NCBI GenBank assembly: GCA_023429135.1
Contig: JAEYWD010000083.1
Coordinates: 1-38,703 of the forward strand
From: Bacteroidota bacterium
Lineage (GTDB): Bacteria; Bacteroidota; Bacteroidia; Bacteroidales; JAAUTT01
Length of the DNA: 38,703 nucleotides
Direction: 5' to 3'
Below, one piece after another: positions 17,506-27,300 of the stretch. Each line of letters opens with the position of its first letter. Position 1 is the first letter of the stretch. Position numbers and translations under genes: made by a program. The notes beneath the pieces are model-generated. The model saw nothing but the letters and a program-made list of their open reading frames with translations, made no database searches and had not been told where the DNA came from.

Positions 17506-17949
17506 ATGAATCTTAAATATAAAAATAGCGGATTTGCAGGTGAAATGCTTGTAGCCGCAGAACTTTCACGCTTAGGTTATGAAGTTTTGCTTGGTAATAT
17601 TGGGACAAAAAAAACAATTGGTGTCGATCTTGCAGCAGTTAATCCTGATTCAGGAACAACTACTTCAATCTCTGTAAAATCATTAAAGAAAAATAACTCT
17701 TTTTTAATCGACCCGGAGAGAATCTGGAAGGATACTGTGTATGTTTTTGTTATTACAAACTACGCGGGAGAATTACCTGAATTTTTTGTTGTTAGTGGAG
17801 CAATTTTATTAGCAAATGAACAAGATGTATGGGGCAAATGGGGTAGGTCATATGCTCCGATCCATGGGAGGGGAATAAGTCCGGGTAAACTATCACAATG
17901 GAAAAATAACTGGACAGCAATTGATGAAAATGCTATCCAACTTGCATAG
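17506..17949 (+). CDS. PD-(D/E)XK nuclease-like hypothetical protein
   Basis: The 147-residue protein begins with a pattern common to restriction-endonuclease-fold proteins. GFAGEMLVAAELSRLGYEVL is an N-terminal helix with conserved Glu. Then come GVDLAAVNPDSG with an Asp and ISVKSLKK, where SVK replaces the usual (E/Q)xK. These suggest a PD-(D/E)XK-type core with a partly altered active site. There is no signal peptide. The protein is flanked on both sides by boundary repeats only 4-6 bp away. Its TAG stop is in the same frame as the next gene, nine codons further on, so readthrough would fuse the two. Possible nuclease-like cargo, with activity uncertain. Confidence 0.72.
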   Translation: MNLKYKNSGFAGEMLVAAELSRLGYEVLLGNIGTKKTIGVDLAAVNPDSGTTTSISVKSLKKNNSFLIDPERIWKDTVYVFVITNYAGELPEFFVVSGAILLANEQDVWGKWGRSYAPIHGRGISPGKLSQWKNNWTAIDENAIQLA

Positions 17950-17953
17950 CCTC

Positions 17954-17969
17954 TGTCTCACAAAACCCA
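17954..17969 (+). repeat. boundary repeat, copy 4 (consensus)
   Basis: Exact TGTCTCACAAAACCCA, 4 bp after the preceding TAG and 7 bp before the next ATG (17977). The entire intergenic gap is 27 bp, so no larger recombination site can fit here. Confidence 0.8.
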
Positions 17970-17976
17970 AAAAAAT

Positions 17977-18588
17977 ATGGAAAAGTATGATATACAATAC
18001 CAAGGCTGGCATTCATTTAAAGAAGAAACAGGTGATGATTTAGTTTATTTTGATTGTATTGCAAGAAGTGGCGATGGTCCAACATTTAATTTCCCGGTAA
18101 GCCTTCCTTACCGACTAATTGAACAACAGGTGGAAGAGTTAATCCCTGCCGGTAAAGATATTGTGCAACAAATCAGGAAGCGAACTAAAGGTTGGGGGCC
18201 GAAAGAATCCTTGTATGTCCAGGAACTCACAGAATGCGGCATCAATATGGAATATATTGTTAAAAAAGCAATAGAAAAAAACGTGGATTTGGAAAAGGAA
18301 GAACTCCGCTTTAAAAATATGGGGCCTTGTTCAGCACCGGTAAATGAGTTACTAGCCCAAATGGAAAAATCTCTGGCTGGAGTAAAAGCCGAAACCGATT
18401 ATTACTATTTGCTTTGCACCAACATCGAAAAGGCAATTACCAATGAAGTAACGAATTTATTCCCTATATTATTAGAATCTTCAGATAATATATTGAATCT
18501 TGGGGATATAATGGTCCGGCATATTCCAAGTCTTGCAAGGAATTTGACCGATTTGATTATGAAAGCTGAAAATAACAAGGAATTATAA
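17977..18588 (+). CDS. unrecognised hypothetical protein
   Basis: The 203-residue soluble protein has no signal peptide. The N-terminal part (IQYQGWHSFKEETGDDLVYFD) is mixed alpha/beta. The middle is charged (IVQQIRKRTKGWGPKESLYV) and the C-terminal half is helical (NELLAQMEKSLAGVKAETDYYYLLC, LGDIMVRHIPSLARNLTDLIMKAE). No family recognised. It is delimited by boundary repeats (17954 upstream, 18637 downstream) as a one-gene unit and shares a frame with the preceding PD-(D/E)XK-like gene across a single TAG. It may be a partner of that gene, by position only. Confidence 0.68.
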   Translation: MEKYDIQYQGWHSFKEETGDDLVYFDCIARSGDGPTFNFPVSLPYRLIEQQVEELIPAGKDIVQQIRKRTKGWGPKESLYVQELTECGINMEYIVKKAIEKNVDLEKEELRFKNMGPCSAPVNELLAQMEKSLAGVKAETDYYYLLCTNIEKAITNEVTNLFPILLESSDNILNLGDIMVRHIPSLARNLTDLIMKAENNKEL

Positions 18589-18636
18589 GTCTGCTTGGAT
18601 TAAATTTATTTCGGTACCACTTGGTTAAAACAAATC

Positions 18637-18652
18637 TGTCTCACAAAACCCA
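18637..18652 (+). repeat. boundary repeat, copy 5 (consensus)
   Basis: Exact TGTCTCACAAAACCCA, 48 bp after the preceding stop. It precedes the toxin-antitoxin unit, which unlike its neighbours carries its own operator and promoter in the 119 bp between repeat and ATG. Confidence 0.8.
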
Positions 18653-18691
18653 CAATCACAAAAAAAATCGAAAAATTAACCAAAACAATCT

Positions 18692-18709
18692 TGTACATCT
18701 TGCTGTACA
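18692..18709. promoter_or_regulatory. YefM/YoeB operator (paired TGTACA hexamers)
   Basis: Two perfect TGTACA palindromes lie at 18692-18697 and 18704-18709, centres 12 bp apart. This is the core sequence and spacing described for YefM-YoeB autorepression in E. coli. The second hexamer overlaps the likely promoter spacer, so bound YefM would block transcription of its own operon. Confidence 0.75.
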
Positions 18710-18731
18710 TATTATTTTTTTGCTACCTTTG
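18700..18731 (+). promoter_or_regulatory. Bacteroidota promoter of toxin-antitoxin operon
   Basis: TACCTTTG at 18724-18731 fits the -7 consensus TAnnTTTG. TTG at 18700-18702 can serve as the -33 element with a 21-bp spacer. The operator hexamer at 18704-18709 lies inside the spacer. The implied leader is about 35 nt before the ATG at 18772. Confidence 0.6.
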
Positions 18732-18771
18732 ATTTTTCAAATCAGATCACAAACGTTTAAACATAACTAAA

Positions 18772-19026
18772 ATGCAAATAACAACATATACAAGTTTTCG
18801 ACAAAATTTAAAGAGTTTCATGGAGTCTGTATCAAAAACACATGCTCCATTATTTGTGACCAGGGCCAATAGTGACGATGTGGTTGTCCTGGCTAAATCC
18901 GATTATGAAAGTATGCAGGAAACAATACATCTCTTGTCAAATCCCAATAACGCCAATCGACTCGCCATGGCATTAGAAGAATATAAGCAGGGTAAAGGGC
19001 AATCAAAAAAACTGATTGAGGAATGA
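18772..19026 (+). CDS. yefM: YefM-family antitoxin (Phd/YefM)
   Basis: The 84-residue protein matches Phd/YefM antitoxins. The N-terminal DNA-binding fold reads MQITTYTSFRQNLKSFMESV, followed by PLFVTRANSDDVVVLAKSDYESMQETIHLLSNPNN, which is close to the YefM pattern VVLMSLEDYxSLxETxYLLxSPxN. An acidic flexible C-terminal tail would wrap the toxin. It neutralises the YoeB RNase and represses the operon through the TGTACA operator just upstream. The gene overlaps the toxin by 4 bp (ATGA), the standard arrangement for coupled translation. It lies in its own repeat-delimited unit, and toxin-antitoxin pairs are frequent in mobile cassette arrays, where they stabilise the array. Confidence 0.95.
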   Translation: MQITTYTSFRQNLKSFMESVSKTHAPLFVTRANSDDVVVLAKSDYESMQETIHLLSNPNNANRLAMALEEYKQGKGQSKKLIEE

Positions 19027-19280
19027 TTGAAATAGTCTTTATGTCGCAAGCCTGGGAAGATTATTTGTATTGGCAGGAAACGGATAAAAAACAATTAAAA
19101 AAAGTTAACGACTTAATTAAACAATGCCAACGAACGCCTTATGAAGGTATAGGACAGCCCGAACAATTAAAAGGCAATTTAACAGGATGGTGGTCACGAC
19201 GAATTGACATTGAACACCGTTTAGTTTATAAGGCTGAGAATGATAAACTCTTTATACTACAATGTAGAAAGCATTATTAG
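19023..19280 (+). CDS. yoeB: YoeB-family ribosome-dependent mRNA interferase toxin
   Basis: The 85-residue protein matches Txe/YoeB. It has FMSQAWEDYLYWQETDKKQLKKVNDLIKQ at the N-terminus, GIGQPEQLKGNLTGWWSRRIDIEHRLVYK in the middle and the C-terminal CRKHY. The Glu of PEQLKG, the Arg pair in WWSRRI and the terminal His84-Tyr85 correspond to the E. coli YoeB catalytic residues Glu46, Arg65, His83 and Tyr84, so the toxin looks active. It cleaves mRNA on the ribosome when free of YefM. Its start overlaps the antitoxin by 4 bp. Its TAG stop is overlapped by the next boundary repeat. Confidence 0.96.
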   Translation: MIEIVFMSQAWEDYLYWQETDKKQLKKVNDLIKQCQRTPYEGIGQPEQLKGNLTGWWSRRIDIEHRLVYKAENDKLFILQCRKHY

Positions 19281-19294
19281 GCTCGCAAAACCCA
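19279..19294 (+). repeat. boundary repeat, copy 6 (variant)
   Basis: AGGCTCGCAAAACCCA keeps 13 of 16 consensus positions. It begins inside the yoeB stop codon and ends 9 bp before the next ATG (19304), the tightest junction in the array. Confidence 0.65.
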
Positions 19295-19303
19295 AGAATC
19301 AAT

Positions 19304-20173
19304 ATGAGGATACTTTCTACGATTTTATTATTGATAACTCTCATTCAATCATTAAATGGTCAGATTATTACTGGAAGGATTATAGATTTGTATAATGGAA
19401 GCCCTCTTGAATATGCCAGCATAGGAGCAATTGGCACCTCTGCAGGATGCGTTACTGATAGAGAAGGAAAGTTTAATATAGATGTTACTGGCTTACCAAA
19501 GGATATTATTATTCGCGCCTCAATGATTTCCTATCATCCGCAATCTTTTACTATTGACGAACTCAATAAAAAAGATATTATAATAAAGCTGCTCCCTTCT
19601 CCAATTCAATTAACTGAAGTAATTATCAGGCCATCAGGAAAGACAAGAAAGGTTGGAGTAACAGCTAATAGTGATATCGACAAAGGTTTATGGGGCTGGG
19701 TTGGAACTGATTTGGGAAAAGGAAGAGAAAAGGGCTCAACGATAACCTTGGGAAATAAGCCAGTGAGATTATTGAGTTTACACTTAAACTTATATTTTCA
19801 TTCCTTCGATACGAGCATTTTTAGGCTACATATAAGAAAAATCGATAAAGGGATGCCTGCAACTGAATTACTCTCAGAAAATATATTTATTCCGATCACA
19901 GTAAAAGAAGGTTGGGTGGATTTTGATCTTAGTAAATATAATTTACAGTTTAATGGTGATATCGCATTAACCTTAGAATGGGTTAATGCAATTGGGATTA
20001 ATAGTGAACGTAAACTAATAAATCAAAAAAATATTACACCAAGAATCTATCTTTATATAAAGACGGGCAGAGGTAATGGCATGTTTGTTAAACAAGGAGT
20101 TGAAAATAGTTGGGTATATGATAATAGAAGAAATCCTTGCTTTTACTTAACTGTTCAAGAATTACAAAAATAA
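19304..20173 (+). CDS. secreted CarboxypepD_reg-like domain protein
   Basis: The 289-residue protein has a signal peptide (MRILSTILLLITLIQSLNGQ). Residues about 20-95 are a carboxypeptidase regulatory-like domain (ITGRIIDLYNGSPLEYASIG, CVTDREGKFNIDV, PKDIIIRASMISYHPQ), followed by LTEVIIRPSGK, the linker that in TonB-dependent receptors precedes the plug. Instead of a plug and barrel, the rest is a beta-rich domain of about 180 residues (RLLSLHLNLYFHSFDTSIFRLHI, GWVDFDLSKYNLQFNGDIALTLEW). I know this architecture as surface or periplasmic proteins of Bacteroidota without defined function. It is delimited by boundary repeats on both sides (overlapping the previous stop; 1 bp after its own stop). 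Confidence 0.82.
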   Translation: MRILSTILLLITLIQSLNGQIITGRIIDLYNGSPLEYASIGAIGTSAGCVTDREGKFNIDVTGLPKDIIIRASMISYHPQSFTIDELNKKDIIIKLLPSPIQLTEVIIRPSGKTRKVGVTANSDIDKGLWGWVGTDLGKGREKGSTITLGNKPVRLLSLHLNLYFHSFDTSIFRLHIRKIDKGMPATELLSENIFIPITVKEGWVDFDLSKYNLQFNGDIALTLEWVNAIGINSERKLINQKNITPRIYLYIKTGRGNGMFVKQGVENSWVYDNRRNPCFYLTVQELQK

Positions 20174-20174
20174 C

Positions 20175-20190
20175 TGTCTCACAAAACCCA
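20175..20190 (+). repeat. boundary repeat, copy 7 (consensus)
   Basis: Exact TGTCTCACAAAACCCA, 1 bp after the preceding TAA. It is the left boundary of the large unit containing the oppositely oriented PorT-like and giant adhesin genes. The right boundary is the copy at 30161. Confidence 0.8.
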
Positions 20191-20210
20191 CTTTAATCGT
20201 TTACTTCAAA

Positions 20211-20259
20211 AAGCAAAAAATAAGGCTTAGACCTCACCTTCTGATGTGTCTAAGCCTTA
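20211..20259 (-). terminator. intrinsic terminator of the adhesin/PorT-like operon
   Basis: TAAGGCTTAGAC (20221-20232) pairs perfectly with GTCTAAGCCTTA (20248-20259), a 12-bp stem with a 15-base loop. On the minus strand the stem is followed by TTTTTTGCTTTTT, the U-run of an intrinsic terminator. It lies about 140 bp past the stop of the minus-strand PorT-like gene. No U-run exists on the plus side. Confidence 0.8.
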
Positions 20260-20396
20260 CTAAAAGAATAGCTCATGATGCTATTTTAGCGTCGAAGTGC
20301 CAAGCGATAATTACAAAGTTTTATTTCGTTTCGCCCAACTACAGGTTCTATATGTGGCCATATTTGAGCAAGCCACCTTAAACCAAAAAATTTTAA

Positions 20397-21248
20397 TTAC
20401 AAATAAAAAGCAAACCCCAGTTCCAGACAATATGCCTTTGCATTGATTTTATCCAGTCTTTTCATTACTGAGTTTATCGACCTGTCGCTATTTACCAACG
20501 CCTTTTGCTCACCCGGGTAATCCGAAAGGTTCTTCAAACCCATGTATGAGCTTACGCCAACAGAGATGGTATATTTCGGATTAAGCCGGTATTTTAAACC
20601 AAGCCCGATTTCCAGCCCCATATTGCCCTTCAATTTCAATTTTCCATGATCGGAAATCGGTTTTTGTGTTGGATAAAAATAAGGCGAGTCATCCACATCT
20701 ACATTATAAACAAGGGCGTTAAACTTAGGATAATATCCTTTTGATGTATAAATCGTTGTAGATGTAAAACTATTCCCTGCAACAAAAGATAAGTACGGTC
20801 CAAGTTTAAGATTGGCTTCCAATTTAGGAGATAATGTGTAGTTAAAGTGCAATAAAAGAGGGATGTCAATAAAGCTGATTTTTTGAACTTCTTCCAGGTT
20901 GTTCCCTTGCTCAAACAGGTGTACCTGCTCGTTATCAATATCTGTTGTCAACACCGAATCGTTGTAGTTTAAATTTCGCGTGGTTTTGTAAAAGCTGTAA
21001 TTTAAGCCAGCAGAGACGCCCACTTTTATTTTATTCACTGTTTTGAAGTAATATGTCAGGTCGGCACCACCTGCAAATCCTGTGTTTGCTTTTTCTTCGC
21101 TGCCAAAGGTGTTGCTTTTTATAAGGGTAATGGCTGGCGCTAAATGAAAGTTAAGTTCCAAAGGTTTGGCGGGCTCCTGCTCCTGCGCTTTTAACGATCC
21201 AACCATGATAACCAGAAGTGCAATTAAAAAATATTTTGTCGAACTCAT
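20397..21248 (-). CDS. PorT-family outer-membrane beta-barrel protein
   Basis: The 283-residue protein has a signal peptide (MSSTKYFLIALLVIMVGSLKAQ). It carries repeated amphipathic strands typical of small outer-membrane barrels of the PorT/OmpW-like type (FAGGADLTYYF, KIKVGVSAGLNYSFY, ISFIDIPLLLHFNYTLSPKLEANLKLGPYLSFVAG, GLEIGLGLKYRLNPKYTISVGVSSYMGL), ending with aromatic CLELGFAFYL. The central pattern IDIPLLLHFNY...KLGPYLS is the hallmark of PorT-like proteins. It lies 73 bp downstream of the giant T9SS-sorted protein on the same strand and probably forms an operon with it. A role in anchoring or exporting that protein is inferred from this neighbourhood. Confidence 0.85.
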   Translation of the reverse strand: MSSTKYFLIALLVIMVGSLKAQEQEPAKPLELNFHLAPAITLIKSNTFGSEEKANTGFAGGADLTYYFKTVNKIKVGVSAGLNYSFYKTTRNLNYNDSVLTTDIDNEQVHLFEQGNNLEEVQKISFIDIPLLLHFNYTLSPKLEANLKLGPYLSFVAGNSFTSTTIYTSKGYYPKFNALVYNVDVDDSPYFYPTQKPISDHGKLKLKGNMGLEIGLGLKYRLNPKYTISVGVSSYMGLKNLSDYPGEQKALVNSDRSINSVMKRLDKINAKAYCLELGFAFYL

Positions 21249-21275
21249 AGCAATACGTTTTTAAATGTTTAAACA

Positions 21276-21313
21276 ATGTACAGTCCATCCGCTTGTGGAG
21301 ACAGACTGTACAT
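21276..21313. promoter_or_regulatory. 10-bp inverted repeat between giant gene and PorT-like gene
   Basis: ATGTACAGTC (21276-21285) and GACTGTACAT (21304-21313) are perfect inverted repeats with an 18-base loop, just after the giant gene's stop on the minus strand. The following minus-strand sequence (TTGTTTAAACATTT) is only weakly U-rich. It may therefore be an attenuating or mRNA-processing hairpin, or a protein-binding site, rather than a full terminator. The arms contain TGTACA, also seen in the YefM operator. Confidence 0.5.
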
Positions 21314-21321
21314 CTCAGTTT

Positions 21322-24300
21322 TTATCGAACAACCACCTTTTTGATCTCTCTGAACTCCCCTATACTTATTTCAACCAGATAGGAGCCGACAGGAACGTTG
21401 CCAAGGCTAACCTGCATAGTAGTGAACATGCTTTCTTTTGGGTAAATATATTTCTGAAGTACAACGCCACTTGTATTTAATATTTTAACTAACACATCCC
21501 CATTTTCAGGACAAGCCAAATCGATGGAAAAATAATTGGTTGTCACAGTTGGATACAAATTGGCTACGGCATCTTTAAACTTGATTGCTTTTGCTTCCGA
21601 CTTTAGAATACATCCGTTTTTGTCGGTTGCGCTCACCCGATAATCCCCGTTCATGTTACTGCCTGTAAGTACAAGGAATTGTAAATTATCTGAAATACCG
21701 CCGGGTAGTTGACTACCATCCGCCTTTGTCCACTTATAGTTTACAAATGAATTAGAAGAGTTATCGGCAATTAACAATGAAATAACCTCCGATTTTCGTT
21801 TCTCGTGCACCACTGGCATTACGGCATCATACATGGTCACAGTTATAGTGTCGGACCAGTTTTCGCATGATGTTGCGCTATTCTGAACATAAATCGAATA
21901 TTTACCTGAAGCATTATTCGCAAGAGAATAGTATTGGCTTGACGATTCCGTTATGAGCTCTCCATTTTTGTACCATTTATAGGTGTGGATATTGTCAAAG
22001 TTACTACAGCCTATTGAATCGCCCAGACAAAGCTTACTCTTTATAGTAGCCGAAGACATTTGTGCAATTAAAGGCTTAACAGGCAATGGATCTGTCTGGA
22101 AAGTTGTTTCCACCAAAGGCACATCGTTGCCCACCATGTCGGTAAACGATCCAGCCTTTAAGGCCAGGTAATACGTTGTATTACACTTAAGGGTAGCAGT
22201 AGCAACTATCTGCGGCAGAGCTTCCGCTCCCGCTTTTGGATAGAAAATAATCCGGTTACCAGTGCTTTTGAGATTGCTGCTGCTTAATGTAAAAGGTATA
22301 TCTGTTCCGTTAATACCCCCTTCACGGAAAATAACTGCATTGACAAGACTTGCAATCTTCATCCTGACTGGTTCCGAAAAGGAAATAACAGCAGGATTCT
22401 TCACATGAACGGTTATTTTACCAGTTATGGTCGGGAAGGTGATTACAGGTGGAGCATTATCTACAACAAAACTTCGCAGGTTCAACCCGCCTGTAACCTG
22501 ATTACCGGCAGGATCCTGTGCCATTACCGAAACAACTGTTGTTTCGTTAGCATTGCCGGGCACTGTCCATTGGTATGTCCATACGAGGTTACTGCTCTTG
22601 GTCATGGCAGCATTTGCAACAAGGTTACCTATGGTAATTTTAGGGGCATTGCTTTCGTTTATCCCGTTGGCATCAGAGAAGGTTGCAGTAAAGATAACCA
22701 CCTCGCCACCTTTGACCGAATCGTTGGCATGGTTATGCATCAACTGGATGGTTGGCGACTGGTTGTCGAATAACAATGATATGCCGATTGCTGCCGTATT
22801 CCCGTTGCCAGCCGCATCATTCGCAATATTGCCTATTACGTCGACAGAAACTGTACCTTGATCTGTAGGAGTTAAATCGAAGGAATATAGCGAGCCACTT
22901 CCGGTGAAATTACTCTTACTTGCATTCGATACAACAATGTCATCAATAGTAAACCCGGTTACATCTTCGTTAAAAGTGATTTGTACCGGCACCGATGTAC
23001 TGTTTGTCGGATCGGAAGCTGTTGTGCTGATAGTGGCTGTGGGTGCCTGGCTATCGTATTTTAATGTGACCGTGTTGGATGCTGTATTATCATTTCCTGT
23101 TGCATCCTGGGCAACCCCTGCAGCAATGCTTATGGAAACATTGCCCTGAGCCGAAGGCAGCAAATCTACACTATAACCTGAACCACTTCCCGAGAAATTA
23201 GCTACAGTTCCGTTTACAACCGAAATGTCGTCAGCGGTAAAGCCTGTTACTGCCTCAGTAAATGTAATGGTAACCGGAATGCCTGAAACTTTGGTCGGAC
23301 TATTTTCCGTAGTAGCCAAACTGACATCAGGAGCTATGGCATCCACCTTAACCCCGGAGGTATTCCCAACCCCTTTTAGTGTCAATACAACATCGTTGCC
23401 AGCAGCATCGGTGAGCTTAGCTCCATTGGCGGTTATACTATTTCCTGCCGCAATGCCGTCGTTATCGGCCATGCCGGCGATAATGGTATACCTGAATACA
23501 AGCGATGATGTGCCTGAACCACTTACATAAACTGCATTCACCGCATTGCCAGAACCGATTGTTAAGGTAATGTATGGAGTGCCGGATGTATTATCGAGGG
23601 TTACTGCTTCGTTAAAGTTTACAGTAAAATCAAGATGCTGCCCGCCAATATAAGTTGCATTGGCTGGAACCGTCACCGACGAAACCTCAGGAGCAATGGC
23701 ATCCACCAAAACACTGGCAGTACTGCCAACACCGTTGAGTGTTAATGCTGCATGGTTGCCAACAACATCTTTTAATGTTCCGCCATTGGATGTTATGCCA
23801 ACCCCAACAGTAATTCCATTGGCATCCTCATTTCCGGCCACTATTGTGTACCTGAAAAGGAGTGCTGAAGTCCCCGAACCGCCCTGGTAAACCGCATGCA
23901 CTGTACCTCCTGTATTAAGCGTAACAGGAAGGTAAGGTGTTCCTCCCGAAACATTTACTGTTACAGGATCGTTGTAGTTTATGGTAAAGTCGAGGTTTTT
24001 ACCTGTATTATAGGTACCGTTGGCCGGAACTTGTACTGTAGCAACTGCAGGAGCAACGGCATCTACAAGGACTCCTGTTGCGGTGGCAATATTATTCAAT
24101 ACAAGCGTTGCATTATTCCCGGCAGCATCTTTAAGAGTACCGCCATTAGCGCTTACTGATGCACCGACTTCTACGCCATCTCCATCGCTATTTCCACTCA
24201 CCAGGGTATACCTGAATGTTATGGCATTTGTACCCGATCCGCTTATATACATCGCATTAACCGCACCTCCTGTGGAAAGTGTAATTGGAATATAAGGCGT

Positions 24301-27300
24301 ACCACCGGTGGTAATAATCGTTACTATGTCATCAAAGTTTACTTTAAATTCAAGATTATCGCCAGTAATATAAGTGCCATTGGACGGAACATCCACAGAA
24401 GTTACTGCAGGTGCAATGGCATCCACTTTCACTCCGGAGGTGTTTGCCACACTGTTTAATGTAAGGATCGTATTATTTCCGGCAGCATCTTTTAACGTTC
24501 CGCCATTGGCATTTATGGCTGAACCAACCGATATTCCGTCGGCGTCGTAATTTCCGTTGATTATGGTATACCTGAAAACAAGCGATGAAGTACCAGATCC
24601 GCTCTGGTAAATGGCATTTACTGTTCCTCCGGTTGCCAGTGAAACTGAAATATATGGAGTGCCCCCTGTAGTTACTATGGTTACGGGCTCGTTTAATTGA
24701 ACCGTAAGATCCAGATTTTGGCCTGTAATATAGGTAGCATCCGATGGTACGCTTACCGAAGAAACCGTTGGCGCGATTGCATCCACCAGAATACCTGTTG
24801 TGCTGCCGACACCACTTAGGGTAAGAACGGCATCCAGCAAGGAACTGTTTTTAATGGTGCCACCATTGAGAGATATAGAACCGCCAGGACTGATGCCATC
24901 AGCATCGTTCTGTCCGCTCATTACGGTGTAGCGGAACAACAGGGCTGAAGTTCCTGTGCCACTCACATAAGAAGCATTTACAGTACCGCCTGTGTTCAAG
25001 GTTACCGACAGATAAGGAGTGCCACCTGTGGTAACTACATCGACTGCCTGGCTGAAGGTAACGGTAAAGTCCAGGTTCTGACCGGCCGTGTACGTTGCAT
25101 TGGATGGAACCGAAACCGATAAAACACCCGGGTTCAGGGCATCTACTAAAACACCTGTTGTAGCCCCTATGCTATTCAAAGTTAAATTAGCATTGTTACC
25201 TGCCGCATCTTTTATGGTTCCGCCATTGGCGGTGATGGATGCACCAACTGCAATGCCATTGTTATCAGCGTTTCCTGTTACAACCGTATAACGGAATACA
25301 AGGGCCGAAGTGCCGCTTCCGCTTAGGTAAGAGGCGTTCACTGTACCGCCTGTGTTTAATGTGATTGGTATATAAGGCGTGCCACCGGCGGTAACTACTG
25401 TTACATTTTCGGAGAAGTTAACGGTAAAGTCGAGGTTGGCTCCTGTGGAATAAGTGCCGTTTGCAGGGACACCTACCGAAGAAGTAACCGGAACAATGGC
25501 ATCGACTTTTACATTTGCAGTGCTGCCAACACTATTTAAAGTAAGGGTAACATTATTGCCGGCTGCATCTTTCAGCGTGCCGCCATTAGCAGTGATGGAT
25601 GCTCCCACTGCAATACCATCATTATCGGCATTGCCGGAAGCAATGGTATAGCGGAATGCCAGGGCCGAAGTGCCCGATCCGCTTAGGTATGCTGCATTTA
25701 CAGTACCGCCTGTGGCGAGTGTAATGGAAATGTATGGAGTGCCACCAGTGGTAACAACGGTTACTGCCTCTCCAAAGTTTACAGTCAAGTCAAGATTTTG
25801 AGCTGTTATATAAGTACCATCGGATGGCACGCCCACCGAAGAAACCGTTGGGGCAATACCATCGATAACGATGTTTTTCTGACCACCAAGGGAACTACCT
25901 CCGCCTACGGTAGGTAATGTTAAGGTGGCATTGTTGCCTGCTGCATCTTTTATGGTACCACCAGCCAGGGCAAGGGAGCTGGTGGCCGGATAATCGAGAT
26001 CGGCGCTGCTGTTGCTGCTGATTATAGTATAATTAAATGTCAATGTAGATGTTCCCGAGCCGGATGCATACGAGGCCGACCCTCCGCTGTTCAGTGCCAG
26101 GGTAGGTGTTCCGGTTACTGTAACTGCCTCGGTAAAGGTTATGGTAACAGCTATTACATCGCCTGTTTTGAAGGTTCCATTGGCAGTTGATGAACTTACT
26201 GAAGAAACCGTTGGCGCGACAGCATCAACCAGAATACCTGTTGTGCTACCGACACCACTTAAGGTGAGAACGGCATCCAGTAAGGAGCTGTTCTTAATGG
26301 TGCCACCATTGAGAGATATAGAGCTGCCCAAACTGATGCCATCGGCATCGTTCTGTCCGCTTATTACGGTATAGCGGAACAACAAGGCTGAAGTTCCTGT
26401 GCCACTAACATAGGTAGCATTTACGGTACCGACTGTGTTCAAGGTTACCGACAGATAAGGAGTGCCACCTGTGGTAACTACATCTACTGCCTGGCTGAAG
26501 GAAACGGTAAAGTCGAGGTTTTGTCCGGCTGTGTAAGTTGCATTCGATGGAATGGCAACCGACAAAACACCCGGATTCAGGGCATCTACCAATACGCCCG
26601 TTGTAGCCCCTGTGCTGTTTAAAGTTAAAACTGCATTGTTACCTGCTGCATCTTTTATGGTTCCGCCATTGGCGGTGATGGATGCACCGACTGCAATGCC
26701 ATTGTTATCGCCATTGCCTGTTACCACCGTGTAACGGAATACAAGGGCCGAAGTGCCGCTTCCGCTTTGGTAGGAGGCATTCACGGTACCGCCTGTGTTT
26801 AATGTGATTGGTATATATGGCGTGCCTCCCGAAGTAACTACCGTTACATTTTCGGAGAAGTTAACGGTAAAATCGAGGTTGGCCCCGGTGGAATAAGTGC
26901 CGTTTGCAGGGACACCTACCGAAGAAGTAACCGGAGTTATGGCATCTAACAATACACCTGTGGTGCTACCAACACTGTTTAGTGTTAAAGTGGCGTTGTT
27001 GCCGGCAGCGTCTTGCAAAGTACCACCATTGGCAGTAATGGCCGCGCCAACTGCAACACCATCATTGTCGGCATTGCCACTGACCACGGTATACCGGAAA
27101 ATCAAAGCCGATGTTCCCGAACCGCTCTGATAAGATGCGTTAACAATACCGCCGGTACTCAGAGTGATTGGAATATAAGGAGTGCCACCGGTGGTAACCA
27201 CAGTAATGTTTTCGATAAAGTTGACAGTGAAATCGAGGTTTTGAGCTGAAATGTAGGTTGCACTTGCCGGAACCCCAACATTAGTTACACTAGGCACTGC

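Noticed and set aside
17485..20190. Boundary repeats as integron attC sites
   Set aside because: Gaps of 5-27 bp cannot hold the roughly 55-bp or longer folded attC, and no R'/R'' core (GTTRRRY/RYYYAAC) pair recurs at the copies.
21285..21305. CTGTCTCCACAAGC on the minus strand as an eleventh boundary repeat
   Set aside because: Only the first seven bases agree well and it lies within the loop and arm of a perfect inverted repeat, so the match is probably chance.
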